A model generated the notes under the pieces. It saw only the letters and a list, made by a program, of their open reading frames with translations. It was not told where the DNA came from and ran no database searches. 64,000 nt of DNA from Mucilaginibacter sp. OK098 (GTDB lineage Bacteria; Bacteroidota; Bacteroidia; Sphingobacteriales; Sphingobacteriaceae), in the NCBI RefSeq assembly GCF_900142915.1, contig NZ_FRCM01000001.1:620001-684000 (forward strand), written 5' to 3'. How positions within the stretch are numbered: position 1 is the first letter of the stretch; every line of letters starts with the position of its first letter. Position numbers and translations under genes: made by a program. This document shows positions 40,349 through 49,610 of the stretch, piece by piece.

Positions 40349-41080
40349 ATGACACATACTTATCAAATTACCGGTATGACCTGTTCAGGCTGCCAGGCAA
40401 AAGTTCAAAGCCTTTTAACACAGGTTAACGGCGTTAAAAAGGTTGATATATCCCTAGCTGAAGGGACTGCTGAAATTACCATGCAGCAACATATCCACAC
40501 CACGGTTTTACAACAAGCTCTTGCAGATTACCCTAAATACCAGTTAAGTGAAGTTGCAGTACATCAAAACATAAACACTGTAACTGATGATACCGAAAAC
40601 AAAAGCTGGCTGCAAACCTATAAGCCCATCCTGCTGATATTTGCGTATATCCTGGCGATTTCTTTAATAGCAGCTTCACAAACCGGGCATTTTGAAACCG
40701 CTACCCTGATGCGCATTTTTATGAGCGGTTTTTTCCTGGTCTTTTCTTTTTTTAAATTGCTGGATCTAAGAGGATTTGCTGAAAGCTATAGCATGTATGA
40801 CCTGGTTGCCAAACGCTGGCGTGGCTGGGCTTACCTGTACGCTTTTATAGAACTGGGCCTTGGACTTGCTTATGCACTTAACCTGGTTCCTATGGCAGTA
40901 AATTTTATTACATTTATTGTTATGTCGCTTAGTATTATTGGCGTATTGCAAAGCGTTTTTAACAAGCAGAAAATTCGTTGTGCCTGCCTCGGAGCTGTGT
41001 TTAATTTGCCGATGAGCACCGTTACAATTATTGAAGATGGCCTGATGATACTGATGAGCGCATGGATGATCATCGCTTAA
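40349..41080 (+). CDS. HMA domain fused to MauE/DoxX-like membrane protein
   Basis: 243 residues. An HMA domain (residues 1-65) with GMTCSGCQAKVQSLL, metal ligands Cys-x-x-Cys, then a linker and four to five membrane helices (PILLIFAYILAISLIAA onward) of the MauE type, with a further cysteine pair IRCACLGAVF before the last helix. MauE-like proteins assist disulfide or cofactor maturation. With the HMA regulator just upstream it is probably part of copper or mercury handling. A hairpin (41101-41132, GTGCCTTTGTAA and its complement) follows. Confidence 0.8.
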   Translation: MTHTYQITGMTCSGCQAKVQSLLTQVNGVKKVDISLAEGTAEITMQQHIHTTVLQQALADYPKYQLSEVAVHQNINTVTDDTENKSWLQTYKPILLIFAYILAISLIAASQTGHFETATLMRIFMSGFFLVFSFFKLLDLRGFAESYSMYDLVAKRWRGWAYLYAFIELGLGLAYALNLVPMAVNFITFIVMSLSIIGVLQSVFNKQKIRCACLGAVFNLPMSTVTIIEDGLMILMSAWMIIA

Positions 41081-41100
41081 TGAGGCGATTTCTGGTTCAG

Positions 41101-41132
41101 GTGCCTTTGTAAGGATTCATTTACAAAGGCAT
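41101..41132. terminator. Hairpin after HMA/MauE-like gene
   Basis: GTGCCTTTGTAA and TTACAAAGGCAT form a 12-bp stem with 8-nt loop 20 bp after the stop codon. No T-run follows, so it may be a Rho-type or stability hairpin. Confidence 0.5.
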
Positions 41133-41195
41133 CTGTACAATTATTATAACTATTATTGAATAACAAACCAATTTTAGTACCTACCTGATCGTATT

Positions 41196-42071
41196 ATGCA
41201 GCTAAAATCGCTTTTATATCTCCTGGTTCCAATAGCAGTTTTGTTTTGCAGCAGCAATGTTTCAAAGCCGGCAAATGATCCTTACAAAACGAAAAATAAC
41301 CATCACCACAACGATGATTATAAGCTGGTTTGGGCAGATGAATTTAATAATGACGGACCTGTTGATTCAAAGAACTGGACTTACGAAACAGGTTTTGTAC
41401 GCAACCATGAGCTGCAGTGGTACCAGGACAAAAATGTGTATTGTGAAAAAGGGAATTTAATTATTGAAGCCCGCAAGGCACACGAGCCTAATCCAAATTA
41501 TGTTGCCGGCAATACTGACTGGAAAAAAAGCAGGGAATTTATTGATTATACATCCGGATGTATAAAAACTGCGGGCAAACAAAGCTGGAAATATGGCCGC
41601 TTTGTTATGCGGGCAAGGATAAATACCCATATGGGCTTATGGCCTGCGTTTTGGACGTTAGGGGAGAAGGGCCGCTGGCCATCAAACGGGGAAATTGACA
41701 TAATGGAGTTTTACCGGGAGAAGTTGCTGGCCAATATTGCGGTTGGAGCAGCACAGCCCTCAAAAGCTTTATGGTTTAGTAATACCCGGCTGATCCTGTC
41801 ATTTAATGATGCGGATTGGTCAAACAAGTTTCACACCTGGCAAATGGATTGGGACGAGCAAAGCATAAGCTTGTATGTAGATGATATATTGCTTAATCAA
41901 CAGCCAATGAAATTCCTTTACAACCGGGACAGTACAGGAATTAACCCTTTTCAGCAACCACATTATATACTTTTAAACCTGGCTATTGGTGGTGATAACG
42001 GTGGTGACCCCGGATCAACAGATTTTCCAAACCGGTATGAAATAGATTACGTTAGGGTTTACCAAAAGTAA
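41196..42071 (+). CDS. GH16 glycoside hydrolase (beta-glucanase/laminarinase-like)
   Basis: 291 residues with an N-terminal signal (LYLLVPIAVLFCSS, possibly lipoprotein) and a GH16 jelly roll. Catalytic motif GEIDIMEFY (E-x-D-x-x-E nucleophile and acid/base); LVWADEFN, MRARINTHMGLWPAFWTLG and LNLAIGGDNGG are further family hallmarks. Probably cleaves beta-1,3- or 1,3/1,4-glucans at the cell surface. No SusCD partner or regulator adjacent; it stands alone before a repeat copy. Confidence 0.9.
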   Translation: MQLKSLLYLLVPIAVLFCSSNVSKPANDPYKTKNNHHHNDDYKLVWADEFNNDGPVDSKNWTYETGFVRNHELQWYQDKNVYCEKGNLIIEARKAHEPNPNYVAGNTDWKKSREFIDYTSGCIKTAGKQSWKYGRFVMRARINTHMGLWPAFWTLGEKGRWPSNGEIDIMEFYREKLLANIAVGAAQPSKALWFSNTRLILSFNDADWSNKFHTWQMDWDEQSISLYVDDILLNQQPMKFLYNRDSTGINPFQQPHYILLNLAIGGDNGGDPGSTDFPNRYEIDYVRVYQK

Positions 42072-42191
42072 TGTTTCACCATCGCAATCTTTGTGATTGA
42101 ACCACCAAAATCTAATCAACTAAAAAACTGGAACACGCTCATTATGAGCAAATTATGAAAACTCATCCAAAAGGCACAAATTTTGTAACGA

Positions 42192-42386
42192 TTGATTATC
42201 AACTACTTGTATTTTATAAAAATCAAAACATACTGATAATCAACGTGTTTTACTGCGTTTCACCCCGTTCTGTGTAAAAATGGAACGCTTTGCCGGCGTG
42301 GATACACAAATTTGCGCTTCGCCTCAAGGCGGTTGGAGAAGGATTTGGGCTGAGGTGACCGTTTACTTATGCCGAACTCACGTTAA
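42192..42386. repeat. Dispersed intergenic repeat, copy 2
   Basis: Homologue of 20611-20810, same orientation and order of blocks. Ends at the stop codon of the membrane gene at 42388. The outer words TGATTATCA and TGATAATCA (about 42193 and 42234) are inverted, as in copy 1. A minus-strand reading is interrupted by stops in copy 1, so no protein is supported. Confidence 0.7.
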
Positions 42387-42387
42387 C

Positions 42388-43044
42388 TTAAAAGTTGCTC
42401 ACACCTTCTGCTTTATATTCTTCAATATCATTCAAAAACTCCATTGCCTTAATTAGTTTTTTTCCGCCGAAGCCTTCAATAAATGCTTTTACCCATTTAA
42501 TGTGGATGTTTTTATATGTGAGTTTTTGGTACAGGTAAACAGACAGGATAACAAAGAAAGAAACCACTGCGAGGTTAATAAGCCAGAATGTAGCGCCGCC
42601 GTGATCAACAAGCTGTTGGTTATACCAAAAGGTGCACCATAGCGGCGCCTGCAAGATCATTATCCTGCCAGAATTGTTTAGTGAGGATTGGATAGTGGCC
42701 AGTTTTTGCTGCGCACCGGTAATGCTATCGGTTATATTTACCTGGCTAAGCAGGGCCAGGTGCCTGATGTAGGTGGCAACGGCAAAAATATTGAATAGCG
42801 CAATCAAGCCCATTGAACCGGCGAAGTAGATATTTCTGTAGCCGACGATCGTCCAAAATACCAAAAACAATATCCATAGTATGCCAATCACTACCCCGGC
42901 AACCTGGTTACGTTTAAAGGCATTGATATTGCTCTCCGCTTTTTGTGTTTGGATCTCTTTTATTATTTTTTGATTAAGCTGCAGGGATCTTTCCAGTTTA
43001 GCATCATATGCCTGCCATAGTTGTTTTATATCTAACTCTTCCAT
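42388..43044 (-). CDS. Membrane protein co-encoded with second ECF sigma factor
   Basis: 218 residues: a helical soluble start (EELDIKQLWQAYDAKLERS, reminiscent of sigma-binding anti-sigma helices), then four membrane helices (about 48-66, 71-90, 128-146, 152-172) and a charged tail. It follows the sigma gene by 4 bp. Its design matches the gene at 15595, so the two loci look like paralogous sigma/regulator modules. Function as anti-sigma is inferred. Confidence 0.65.
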   Translation of the reverse strand: MEELDIKQLWQAYDAKLERSLQLNQKIIKEIQTQKAESNINAFKRNQVAGVVIGILWILFLVFWTIVGYRNIYFAGSMGLIALFNIFAVATYIRHLALLSQVNITDSITGAQQKLATIQSSLNNSGRIMILQAPLWCTFWYNQQLVDHGGATFWLINLAVVSFFVILSVYLYQKLTYKNIHIKWVKAFIEGFGGKKLIKAMEFLNDIEEYKAEGVSNF

Positions 43045-43048
43045 TATT

Positions 43049-43558
43049 TTAATTGTTGATTTTTGAAAACCGTTGTTTTAATTGTTCTTTTATCCTGTTT
43101 GTTTTTGTCCGGATGTTTGTTTCGGACAGGCCAAGGATCTCGGCCATTTCTTTCCCGTTTTTTTCCTCCAGGTAAAGCAGTATCAGCGCCCTGTCAAGTT
43201 CCTTCAACTCACTAATAAATTGCTGTAACAGGTTCAAATGGTCTTCCTTTTCATTTGTGGGCTCTTCTTCATCGAATGCTATTATGCTTTCTGAAATAGG
43301 TGTTATCAGTTCATTTTTTCTTTTTTCCTTGCGATAGGAGGCAATTGCTACGTTGAGGGCAACCCGGTAGATCCAGGTGGAAAGCTTACTCCGCGCATCA
43401 TAACTTGAAAAAGAGCGCCACAGCTGCAAGACGATCTCCTGCACGAGGTCTTTTTTATCGTCTTCGTCTTTTTTGAAAGAATTAGCGATCTTATAAATGA
43501 TCCCTTTGTTCTGTTCAATCACCAATAGAAATTCCTCTTCCTGCTCAGGCGTATTCAT
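43049..43558 (-). CDS. ECF-type RNA polymerase sigma factor (second)
   Basis: 169 residues. Region 2: IYKIANSFKKDEDDKKDLVQEIVLQLWRSF and STWIYRVALNVAIASYRKE; region 4: LDRALILLYLEEKNGKEMAEILGLSETNIRTKTNRIK. The acidic linker (FDEEEPTNEKED) separates them. Pairs with the membrane gene 4 bp downstream. Divergent from a membrane AraC regulator. Target genes unknown. Confidence 0.93.
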   Translation of the reverse strand: MNTPEQEEEFLLVIEQNKGIIYKIANSFKKDEDDKKDLVQEIVLQLWRSFSSYDARSKLSTWIYRVALNVAIASYRKEKRKNELITPISESIIAFDEEEPTNEKEDHLNLLQQFISELKELDRALILLYLEEKNGKEMAEILGLSETNIRTKTNRIKEQLKQRFSKINN

Positions 43559-43722
43559 TATTGCTAAAATTCATATGCTGTAATTAAAGTTAATTTTAAA
43601 TTCTACCAATTATTCGCATGGGGAGGGGAAATGTCACAGATGGGCGCTAAATAATTTTATAATTGTCTGTAAGCATTGATTTAAAAAGTATTTTCGTGTT
43701 ACCCAACCTGCTTTTGTTATTT

Positions 43723-44889
43723 ATGAAGATCTCACTGGCCATTACTGATATTTTGATCCTTTCGCTGGCGTTCCAGGGTCTGATCTTATCGGCCATGCTA
43801 TTCTATACTTCAAAAACCATCAGGAGTAACCGTTGGATTGCTGCTTTTATTTTTGTGATAGCTGAAACCACGCTGGTAATGGAGGCGCATTTTTCAGGCA
43901 TGGTAAATAAATACCCACAGATCAGTCCCCTGATCCTGAATCTGAGGATGGCATTAGGGCCGTTGATCTATTTTTATGCCCGGAGTCTTATTTATGGCGA
44001 TGCAAAATTTAAGGGCAGGCAATATCTTCATTTTGCGCCGTTGATAATTGATGCCCAGGCACAGGTTATCTACCTGCTTTTTATAACCGGCATTTTGTCG
44101 ATCCCGTTCGTTACTGACCTTTATGGTCAACCGGTAGTTCAAAGCTTTTTATTTAACAAAACCATTATTTCTGACCTGCCTACATTTTTTTCGATGGTGA
44201 TATACTCAGCGTTGAGTTATAGAATGGTACGCAGATCAATGAAAGCACCTGAGCTATCTGCTTATAAGCTTGCAGATTTGAAATGGCTGAGAAACCTGCT
44301 CTACATGGTATTTGCTCTGGCTGCAGTTTTTTTAGTTAATATTTTATTAGCAGTTGTTTCAAGCTGGAGCAATTACCTGCTTTATATCCCCGCTACCTTG
44401 TTTATTTACTGGCTTGGGATGGCAACCTACATCAGGCAAAGTAAAATGAAAACTGCAGATGTTATGGAATATACCAAATTACCTGCTAAAATATATTTCA
44501 CTGAGGAACATGCGGATCTGCACCATCAGCAGCTTATCAGCCTGATGGAAACAGAGCAGATCTATCTGAACCCGCTTTTAAAGCTTGATGTTGTTGCCGA
44601 TAAGCTTTCACTTTCTGAAAAAGTTGTTTCAAGCCTGCTGAACCAATATGTTGGAAAGAATTTTAATGATTTTGTTAATGAATACCGGGTATTGGAGGCT
44701 AAGAAAAAACTGGCCGAACCTGCTTTTAGCCAGTTTACTATAGCTGCCATTGCCTATGAGTGCGGCTTTAATTCGCTGGCTACCTTTCAACGGTGCTTTA
44801 AACAGTTTACAGGGATTACACCGAGCCAATACCAAAACAGCTTAAAGTCTGGTAAAATTGAAGCAAATAATGCTCAAATCCCGATTTGA
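43723..44889 (+). CDS. Membrane-bound AraC family regulator (7TM-type sensor)
   Basis: About seven membrane helices in the first 250 residues (ILILSLAFQGLILSAMLFY, then PLIYFYARSL, FLVNILLAVVSSW, LLYIPATLFIYWLGM), a linker and a C-terminal AraC pair: LDVVADKLSLSEKVVSSLLN and FTIAAIAYECGFNSLATFQRCFKQFTGITPSQY. The ATG at 43723 begins at the first membrane segment; the TTG at 43663 would add 20 residues. The signal is unknown. It lies upstream of the acylase gene by about 73 bp and may control it. Confidence 0.87.
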   Translation: MKISLAITDILILSLAFQGLILSAMLFYTSKTIRSNRWIAAFIFVIAETTLVMEAHFSGMVNKYPQISPLILNLRMALGPLIYFYARSLIYGDAKFKGRQYLHFAPLIIDAQAQVIYLLFITGILSIPFVTDLYGQPVVQSFLFNKTIISDLPTFFSMVIYSALSYRMVRRSMKAPELSAYKLADLKWLRNLLYMVFALAAVFLVNILLAVVSSWSNYLLYIPATLFIYWLGMATYIRQSKMKTADVMEYTKLPAKIYFTEEHADLHHQQLISLMETEQIYLNPLLKLDVVADKLSLSEKVVSSLLNQYVGKNFNDFVNEYRVLEAKKKLAEPAFSQFTIAAIAYECGFNSLATFQRCFKQFTGITPSQYQNSLKSGKIEANNAQIPI

Positions 44890-44962
44890 GTAGTTGTATA
44901 AAGGTGTATCGATCTCTTTTGTATAAGCAATACAAATTGCTGGCAAACCTATATTATACAAA

Positions 44963-47041
44963 ATGGAAAAACGTTTTTTACTACTATGTATACTGCTAAC
45001 AGCTTTATACTACCAGGTTGCAAAAGCACAACAAGCTAAAATTGACTGGGATGAATGGGGGGTACCGCATATAACCGCCACCAACGAAAAAGATTTGTTT
45101 TTTGCGCAGGGCTGGGCAGAAATGCAGGCGCATGCCAACCTGGTTTTAAAAGTATACGGAACTGCACGCGGAAAGGCCGCCGCCTATTGGGGCCCGCAGT
45201 TTGAAACCTCAGACCTGCTGATTCATAATTTAAATTTCCTGCAGATAACCCGGTCATTTCAAAAAAGTCAGGATCCTGAATTAAAGCAGATCATCAGGTC
45301 ATTTACCGATGGGATGAATGCTTATGCAAAGGCCCATCCGGAAGTTATTGACAAAAATAACACCGTTGTATTACCTGTTACGCCAGATGATGTTAACCTG
45401 CAAAGCTTATTTATATTTGTAACGCGATTTATTGGCGGCAGCGAATTTACCCACGTACCCAACTGGGAGGACATGGGATCAAATGCTTTGGCTGTTGCTG
45501 CTAAAAGAACAGCATCCCACAACGCCATGCTGGTTCAAAACCCGCATTTGCCATGGAGCGGCGAATTTACCTTCTTTGAAAGCGAGCTTACTTTAAACGG
45601 CAACCCGGTTTATGGAGCGAATTTAATCGGCTTTCCGGGAATTGCGATTGGCTTTAATAAATACCTGGGTTGGACCCATACCAACAATACACTGGATAAT
45701 GCAGACAGCTTTGAAATAAGCCTTAAAGATGGCGGTTATTTGCTGGATGGAAAAAGGCATGAATTTAAAACCCGTAACGACACCATTTGGATAAAGCAAA
45801 CAAATGGTACGCTTTTACCAAAGCCGATGAAATTTTATTCATCTGCCTATGGCGATGTGTTAAAAATGGGTAAGAATAAAGCCCTGGCAATAAAAGTTGC
45901 CGGAACTGACAGGCCAAATGCCTTGTTTGAATGGTGGAAAATGGCAAAAAGCCGGAATTTCAACCAATTTGAAGCCGCTTTAAAGATGCAGCAACTGCCG
46001 TTTTGGAATATTTTATATGCCGATGCAACTGGCTCTATTTTTTATTTGTTTAACGGGCTTGTCCCCAGGCGGCCGGGCGGCACTTTTGAATACTGGAACC
46101 AAATTATTGAAGGCGGTGCTTCAAAAAACATCTGGAGCAGCTATTTAAAATACGATGAATTACCAAAACTTAAAGACCCGGCAAGCGGCTGGCTGCAAAA
46201 CGCCAATGATCCGCCGTGGACAGTAACACTGCCAAGGGAACTGAACAAAAAGAATTACCCGGCCTATATTGCGCCTGATAAAATGGAATTACGCCCGCAA
46301 AGGGCTGCTAATATGATGCTGGCAGATAGTAATATCACCTTTGAGCATTTAATTGATTATAAATTGTCAACCCATATTGGCCTTGCAGACAGGGTGCTGG
46401 ATGACTTGCTGGCGGGTATTGATAGTGCTTCATCGCCTTTGTTACAGGAAGCAAAACAGGTATTAAGCAAATGGGATCGCAATGCAGATAATGACAGTAA
46501 GGGAATGTTATTATTTTATGCATGGGCCAATATGTTTCAACCCATGAATGAATATAATTATGCTGTTCGCTGGAATGCTGATCAGCCCAATACAACACCA
46601 TATGGATTGAGGGATAAAAAGCATTCCCTGCAACTTTTGGAACAAGCTGCTAAATTAATGAAAGGCACATTTAGCGACCTGGCCACATCATGGGGCACTT
46701 TTTACAGGCTACGAAGAAACGGGATAGATCTGCCGGCTAATGGGGTAGATGGAGGATTAGGTGTGTTCAGGGTTGCGAATACTGAACAAAGGGGTAAAAC
46801 AGCAGTGGTTAGCAGCGGTGATTCATGGGTAGGGATCATTGAATTTGGTGAAAAGATCAGGGCTAAAGTATTATTGAGCTATGGCAATTCATCACAAAAA
46901 CAATCGGTGCATAATGGTGATCAATTAAAGCTGTTTTCAGAAAAGAAGCTGCGGGATGCCTGGTTTTACCCGGAAGACCTGCAAGGACATATTGCCTTTA
47001 CAGAAGTTAAGCAAGGTGATACTTTTATAACTAACAAATAA
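44963..47041 (+). CDS. Penicillin-acylase family N-terminal nucleophile hydrolase
   Basis: 692-residue secreted precursor: signal peptide (about 1-22, ending VAKA), alpha subunit and spacer, then the autocatalytic site Gly172-Ser173 in MGSNALAVAAKR, where Ser173 becomes the N-terminal nucleophile. NPHLPW, VYGANLIGFPGIAIGFN and GWTHTNNTLDNADSF match the beta subunit of acylases. Family members cleave penicillins, acyl-homoserine lactones or cyclic lipopeptides; the natural substrate here is unknown. The first half of the beta subunit is well kept. A small secreted gene follows by 12 bp. Confidence 0.87.
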   Translation: MEKRFLLLCILLTALYYQVAKAQQAKIDWDEWGVPHITATNEKDLFFAQGWAEMQAHANLVLKVYGTARGKAAAYWGPQFETSDLLIHNLNFLQITRSFQKSQDPELKQIIRSFTDGMNAYAKAHPEVIDKNNTVVLPVTPDDVNLQSLFIFVTRFIGGSEFTHVPNWEDMGSNALAVAAKRTASHNAMLVQNPHLPWSGEFTFFESELTLNGNPVYGANLIGFPGIAIGFNKYLGWTHTNNTLDNADSFEISLKDGGYLLDGKRHEFKTRNDTIWIKQTNGTLLPKPMKFYSSAYGDVLKMGKNKALAIKVAGTDRPNALFEWWKMAKSRNFNQFEAALKMQQLPFWNILYADATGSIFYLFNGLVPRRPGGTFEYWNQIIEGGASKNIWSSYLKYDELPKLKDPASGWLQNANDPPWTVTLPRELNKKNYPAYIAPDKMELRPQRAANMMLADSNITFEHLIDYKLSTHIGLADRVLDDLLAGIDSASSPLLQEAKQVLSKWDRNADNDSKGMLLFYAWANMFQPMNEYNYAVRWNADQPNTTPYGLRDKKHSLQLLEQAAKLMKGTFSDLATSWGTFYRLRRNGIDLPANGVDGGLGVFRVANTEQRGKTAVVSSGDSWVGIIEFGEKIRAKVLLSYGNSSQKQSVHNGDQLKLFSEKKLRDAWFYPEDLQGHIAFTEVKQGDTFITNK

Positions 47042-47053
47042 CGAACTATAGAA

Positions 47054-47422
47054 ATGAAGAAGATCTTATTATTTACTGCGATACTTTTTTTAATAACAAC
47101 GACATTTTGCAAAGCATTACCGTTAAAGCCCGTTACTATAAGCACGGATAAAAGACAGAAAGACCCGCTTATTGACTATACCGGCAAGTTTAAGATAGAC
47201 CTTAAAAAGGGACCTGCCGTTTTGGAGATTGCTATAGTAAATGGCGAACTAGTAGCTACGCAACTATGGGATGGTGAAAAGGTGTTACTTAAGCATTTAT
47301 CAGGAGATAGTTTTATGGTTGCCGGTTTTGACTGGTCGGCTAAGTTTTTAAGGGGTAAGGATAAAAAGGTTACGGAGATATTGGTAATGGGTACTGACCA
47401 TTGGATGAAAATAAAGGAGTAA
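47054..47422 (+). CDS. Small secreted protein, DUF3471-like
   Basis: 122 residues with signal peptide (MKKILLFTAILFLITTTFC) and a beta-rich domain: YTGKFKIDLKKGPAVLEIAI, LVATQLWDGEKVLLKHL and SAKFLRGKDKKVTEILVMG. Such domains are found at the C-terminus of beta-lactamase-like serine hydrolases. It is 12 bp after the acylase gene, so it may modulate or accompany that enzyme. Function unknown. Confidence 0.6.
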   Translation: MKKILLFTAILFLITTTFCKALPLKPVTISTDKRQKDPLIDYTGKFKIDLKKGPAVLEIAIVNGELVATQLWDGEKVLLKHLSGDSFMVAGFDWSAKFLRGKDKKVTEILVMGTDHWMKIKE

Positions 47423-47644
47423 ATATTTGCAATACCCTGGTTACTTTATAATACATTATGAAATAATGTGCGGGCAGTTTGCCGCTATTCTTTATTTCAT
47501 ACAGAAATTATTATATCTTCGTTTTATTACAATTGTTTTATAAATATAGACCCAAAACATGAATGCATGATCGCGTTTTTGTAGCCCGGCTGATCCATCG
47601 ATTCGACCGGATTAATAACTTATGTATATTTTTTATAAAACAAA

Positions 47645-48484
47645 ATGAATTTAATCGATCCCTCAATAACAGCCTTTTATTCACAAAGTGCTGAAGAATC
47701 AAGACTAAAAATGGGGCTTGGTCCCCTGGAGTTTGAAAGAAATAAAGATCTGATAAGCAGGTATCTACCTGGATCAAAAGGACTTGTAGCTGATGTGGGT
47801 GGCGGCCCCGGCCATTATGCGCAGTGGTTAACCAGCCTTGGCCACCAGGTAATATTAGTTGACCCTGTTGCCAAACATATTCAACAGGCTGAAAAGCGCT
47901 CCCTTAAATCCAAATATTCTTTTAAATGTATCCTTGGAGAAGCACGCCGGCTGCCGATAGATGACCATTCTGTGGATCTGGTGATCTTACACGGGCCGCT
48001 TTATCATCTTCAGGACCAGGCAGATCGTATTGCCGCCATCAAGGAGGCTCGCAGAGTGTTGAAAATTGGTGGCGTAGTACTTGGCTTTGCCATTACGTAC
48101 GCAGCTTCAACATTGGCAGCCCTTCAAAACGGATTAATACATGATCCGGATGTTTTCAGTATGTGCAAAGATGAGCTTTCCAGCGGTGACCATCATCCGC
48201 CTGAAACCCTTCCGGGGATTTTGGCACAGGCTTATTTTCACCGGCCTTCTGCATTAATAAGCGAGTTTGCTGCGGCTGGCTTTAAACCCATTGATCTTTT
48301 GGCTGTTGAAGGAATTGCCTGGTTTGACAAAAAATACTTTGAAAGCTGGGCATCGCCTGATAAAAAAGAGCGTTTGTTGGAGATCCTTAAGCTTACAGAA
48401 GCAGACCCTGAATTATTATGCTTAAGCCCGCATATTATGCTTGCTGCCGGGGTGGATTTGGATAACCTCGTTGATTTAGGATAA
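47645..48484 (+). CDS. Class I SAM-dependent methyltransferase
   Basis: 279 residues with the SAM motif VADVGGGPGHYAQWL, motif II VILVDPVAKHIQQAEKR, and LGEARRLPIDDHSVDLVILHGPLYHLQD (motifs III/IV), in the methyltransferase-11 style. It includes a helical insertion with QAYFHRPSALISEFAAAGF. The substrate is not identifiable; relatives methylate small molecules or lipids. It is followed by a bidirectional terminator. The upstream gap (47423-47644) shows no recognised element. Confidence 0.83.
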   Translation: MNLIDPSITAFYSQSAEESRLKMGLGPLEFERNKDLISRYLPGSKGLVADVGGGPGHYAQWLTSLGHQVILVDPVAKHIQQAEKRSLKSKYSFKCILGEARRLPIDDHSVDLVILHGPLYHLQDQADRIAAIKEARRVLKIGGVVLGFAITYAASTLAALQNGLIHDPDVFSMCKDELSSGDHHPPETLPGILAQAYFHRPSALISEFAAAGFKPIDLLAVEGIAWFDKKYFESWASPDKKERLLEILKLTEADPELLCLSPHIMLAAGVDLDNLVDLG

Positions 48485-48535
48485 TTCGCAATAGAAAGAG
48501 GATTTAAAATCCCCCGCTTGTGATCTATACCAATC

Positions 48536-48569
48536 AAAGGGAGCCAAACGTTGATTTGGCTCCCTTTTT
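48536..48569. terminator. Bidirectional intrinsic terminator
   Basis: AAAGGGAGCCAAA and TTTGGCTCCCTTT form a perfect 13-bp stem with a 6-nt loop (48549-48554) and T/A runs on both sides, between the methyltransferase and the convergent DUF1080 gene. Confidence 0.9.
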
Positions 48570-48611
48570 AATAATTATATAGCATTAATTATTTAATGCA
48601 TTCATATTTCG

Positions 48612-49397
48612 TTATTCCCTTATCCAGATATTTCTAAAACTTATGGGTAAGCTTTTATCGCCATGCGCCTGCAATTTGAGTGGGGCAGGGCCATGCTTAA
48701 CATATACATGTTTGGTTCCAGTAGAGGTGAACCCCTGTATTTCCTGGTTATTTTGAACTAATACACCGTTAAAAAAGATGGTAACGCGGGCAGGTGTTTT
48801 TATTGAACCATCTTCGTTAAATTCAGGATCGATATAAGCAATATCATATACATTCCATTCGCCCGGTTTTTTCTCAGGGTTTGCTAAAGGAATTGCTTCA
48901 CGGTAAACACTGCCTGCCATTCCGTTAACATAAGTTTTATTGTCGTTGTTGGAGTTATCCAATACCTGGATCTCGTATTTTCCGGATAAAAACACACCGC
49001 TGTTACCTCTTTCCTGTCCCTCGCCTTCAATTTTTGCGGGAATTCTCCATTCAATATGTAACTGGTAGCTTGTGAACTTTCTTTTGGTTTCTATATCGCC
49101 CGTTGCTTTATTTACGGTAAGAATATCATCAGCCACTGTCCATTTTGCCGGCGACTGATCTTTTGCTGATACCCATTCATCCAAATTTTTGCCATCAAAC
49201 AATATAATGGCATCAGAAGGAGCGCTGCTAAAGGTTTTCCCGGGGACAACTACATTGGGTAATGGCGCATAAATCTCTGCATTGTTTGGGTTTGCCGAAT
49301 TGATATTTGCTTGTTTAATAGCAGATGTTTGCGTTTGCCCGTGTGCAATAAATGTTGCACATAACAGCACTGACGTTAAGATCAGGTGATTTTTCAT
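48612..49397 (-). CDS. DUF1080 protein (3-keto-disaccharide hydrolase family)
   Basis: 261 residues, signal peptide (about 1-20) and one laminin-G-like DUF1080 domain: AIILFDGKNLDEWV at the start, YQLHIEWRIPAK, GNSGVFLSGKYEIQVLD and VKHGPAPLKLQAHGDKSLPISFRNIWIR at the end. Family members bind or hydrolyse 3-keto-glycosides in some characterised cases; here the substrate is unknown. A second, longer DUF1080 protein is encoded at 50094, with which it may share sugar-related roles. Confidence 0.83.
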   Translation of the reverse strand: MKNHLILTSVLLCATFIAHGQTQTSAIKQANINSANPNNAEIYAPLPNVVVPGKTFSSAPSDAIILFDGKNLDEWVSAKDQSPAKWTVADDILTVNKATGDIETKRKFTSYQLHIEWRIPAKIEGEGQERGNSGVFLSGKYEIQVLDNSNNDNKTYVNGMAGSVYREAIPLANPEKKPGEWNVYDIAYIDPEFNEDGSIKTPARVTIFFNGVLVQNNQEIQGFTSTGTKHVYVKHGPAPLKLQAHGDKSLPISFRNIWIRE

Positions 49398-49610
49398 AGG
49401 TTAACTCTTTTTATAGTTAGTATAAATGGTTTGGAGATCACAAGATAAGCATTATGTAATTTGCACCTTATGGGTAATAAAAATTATACAAAAGCCTTAT
49501 AAGAAAGAAGTTGTCGTAATTACCCCCTTAAGTTGACCTTTTCTGCATCTATCATGATAAATTAATGGAAATACATTTACATTATAAATTTAACCTTAAA
49601 AAATTATATC

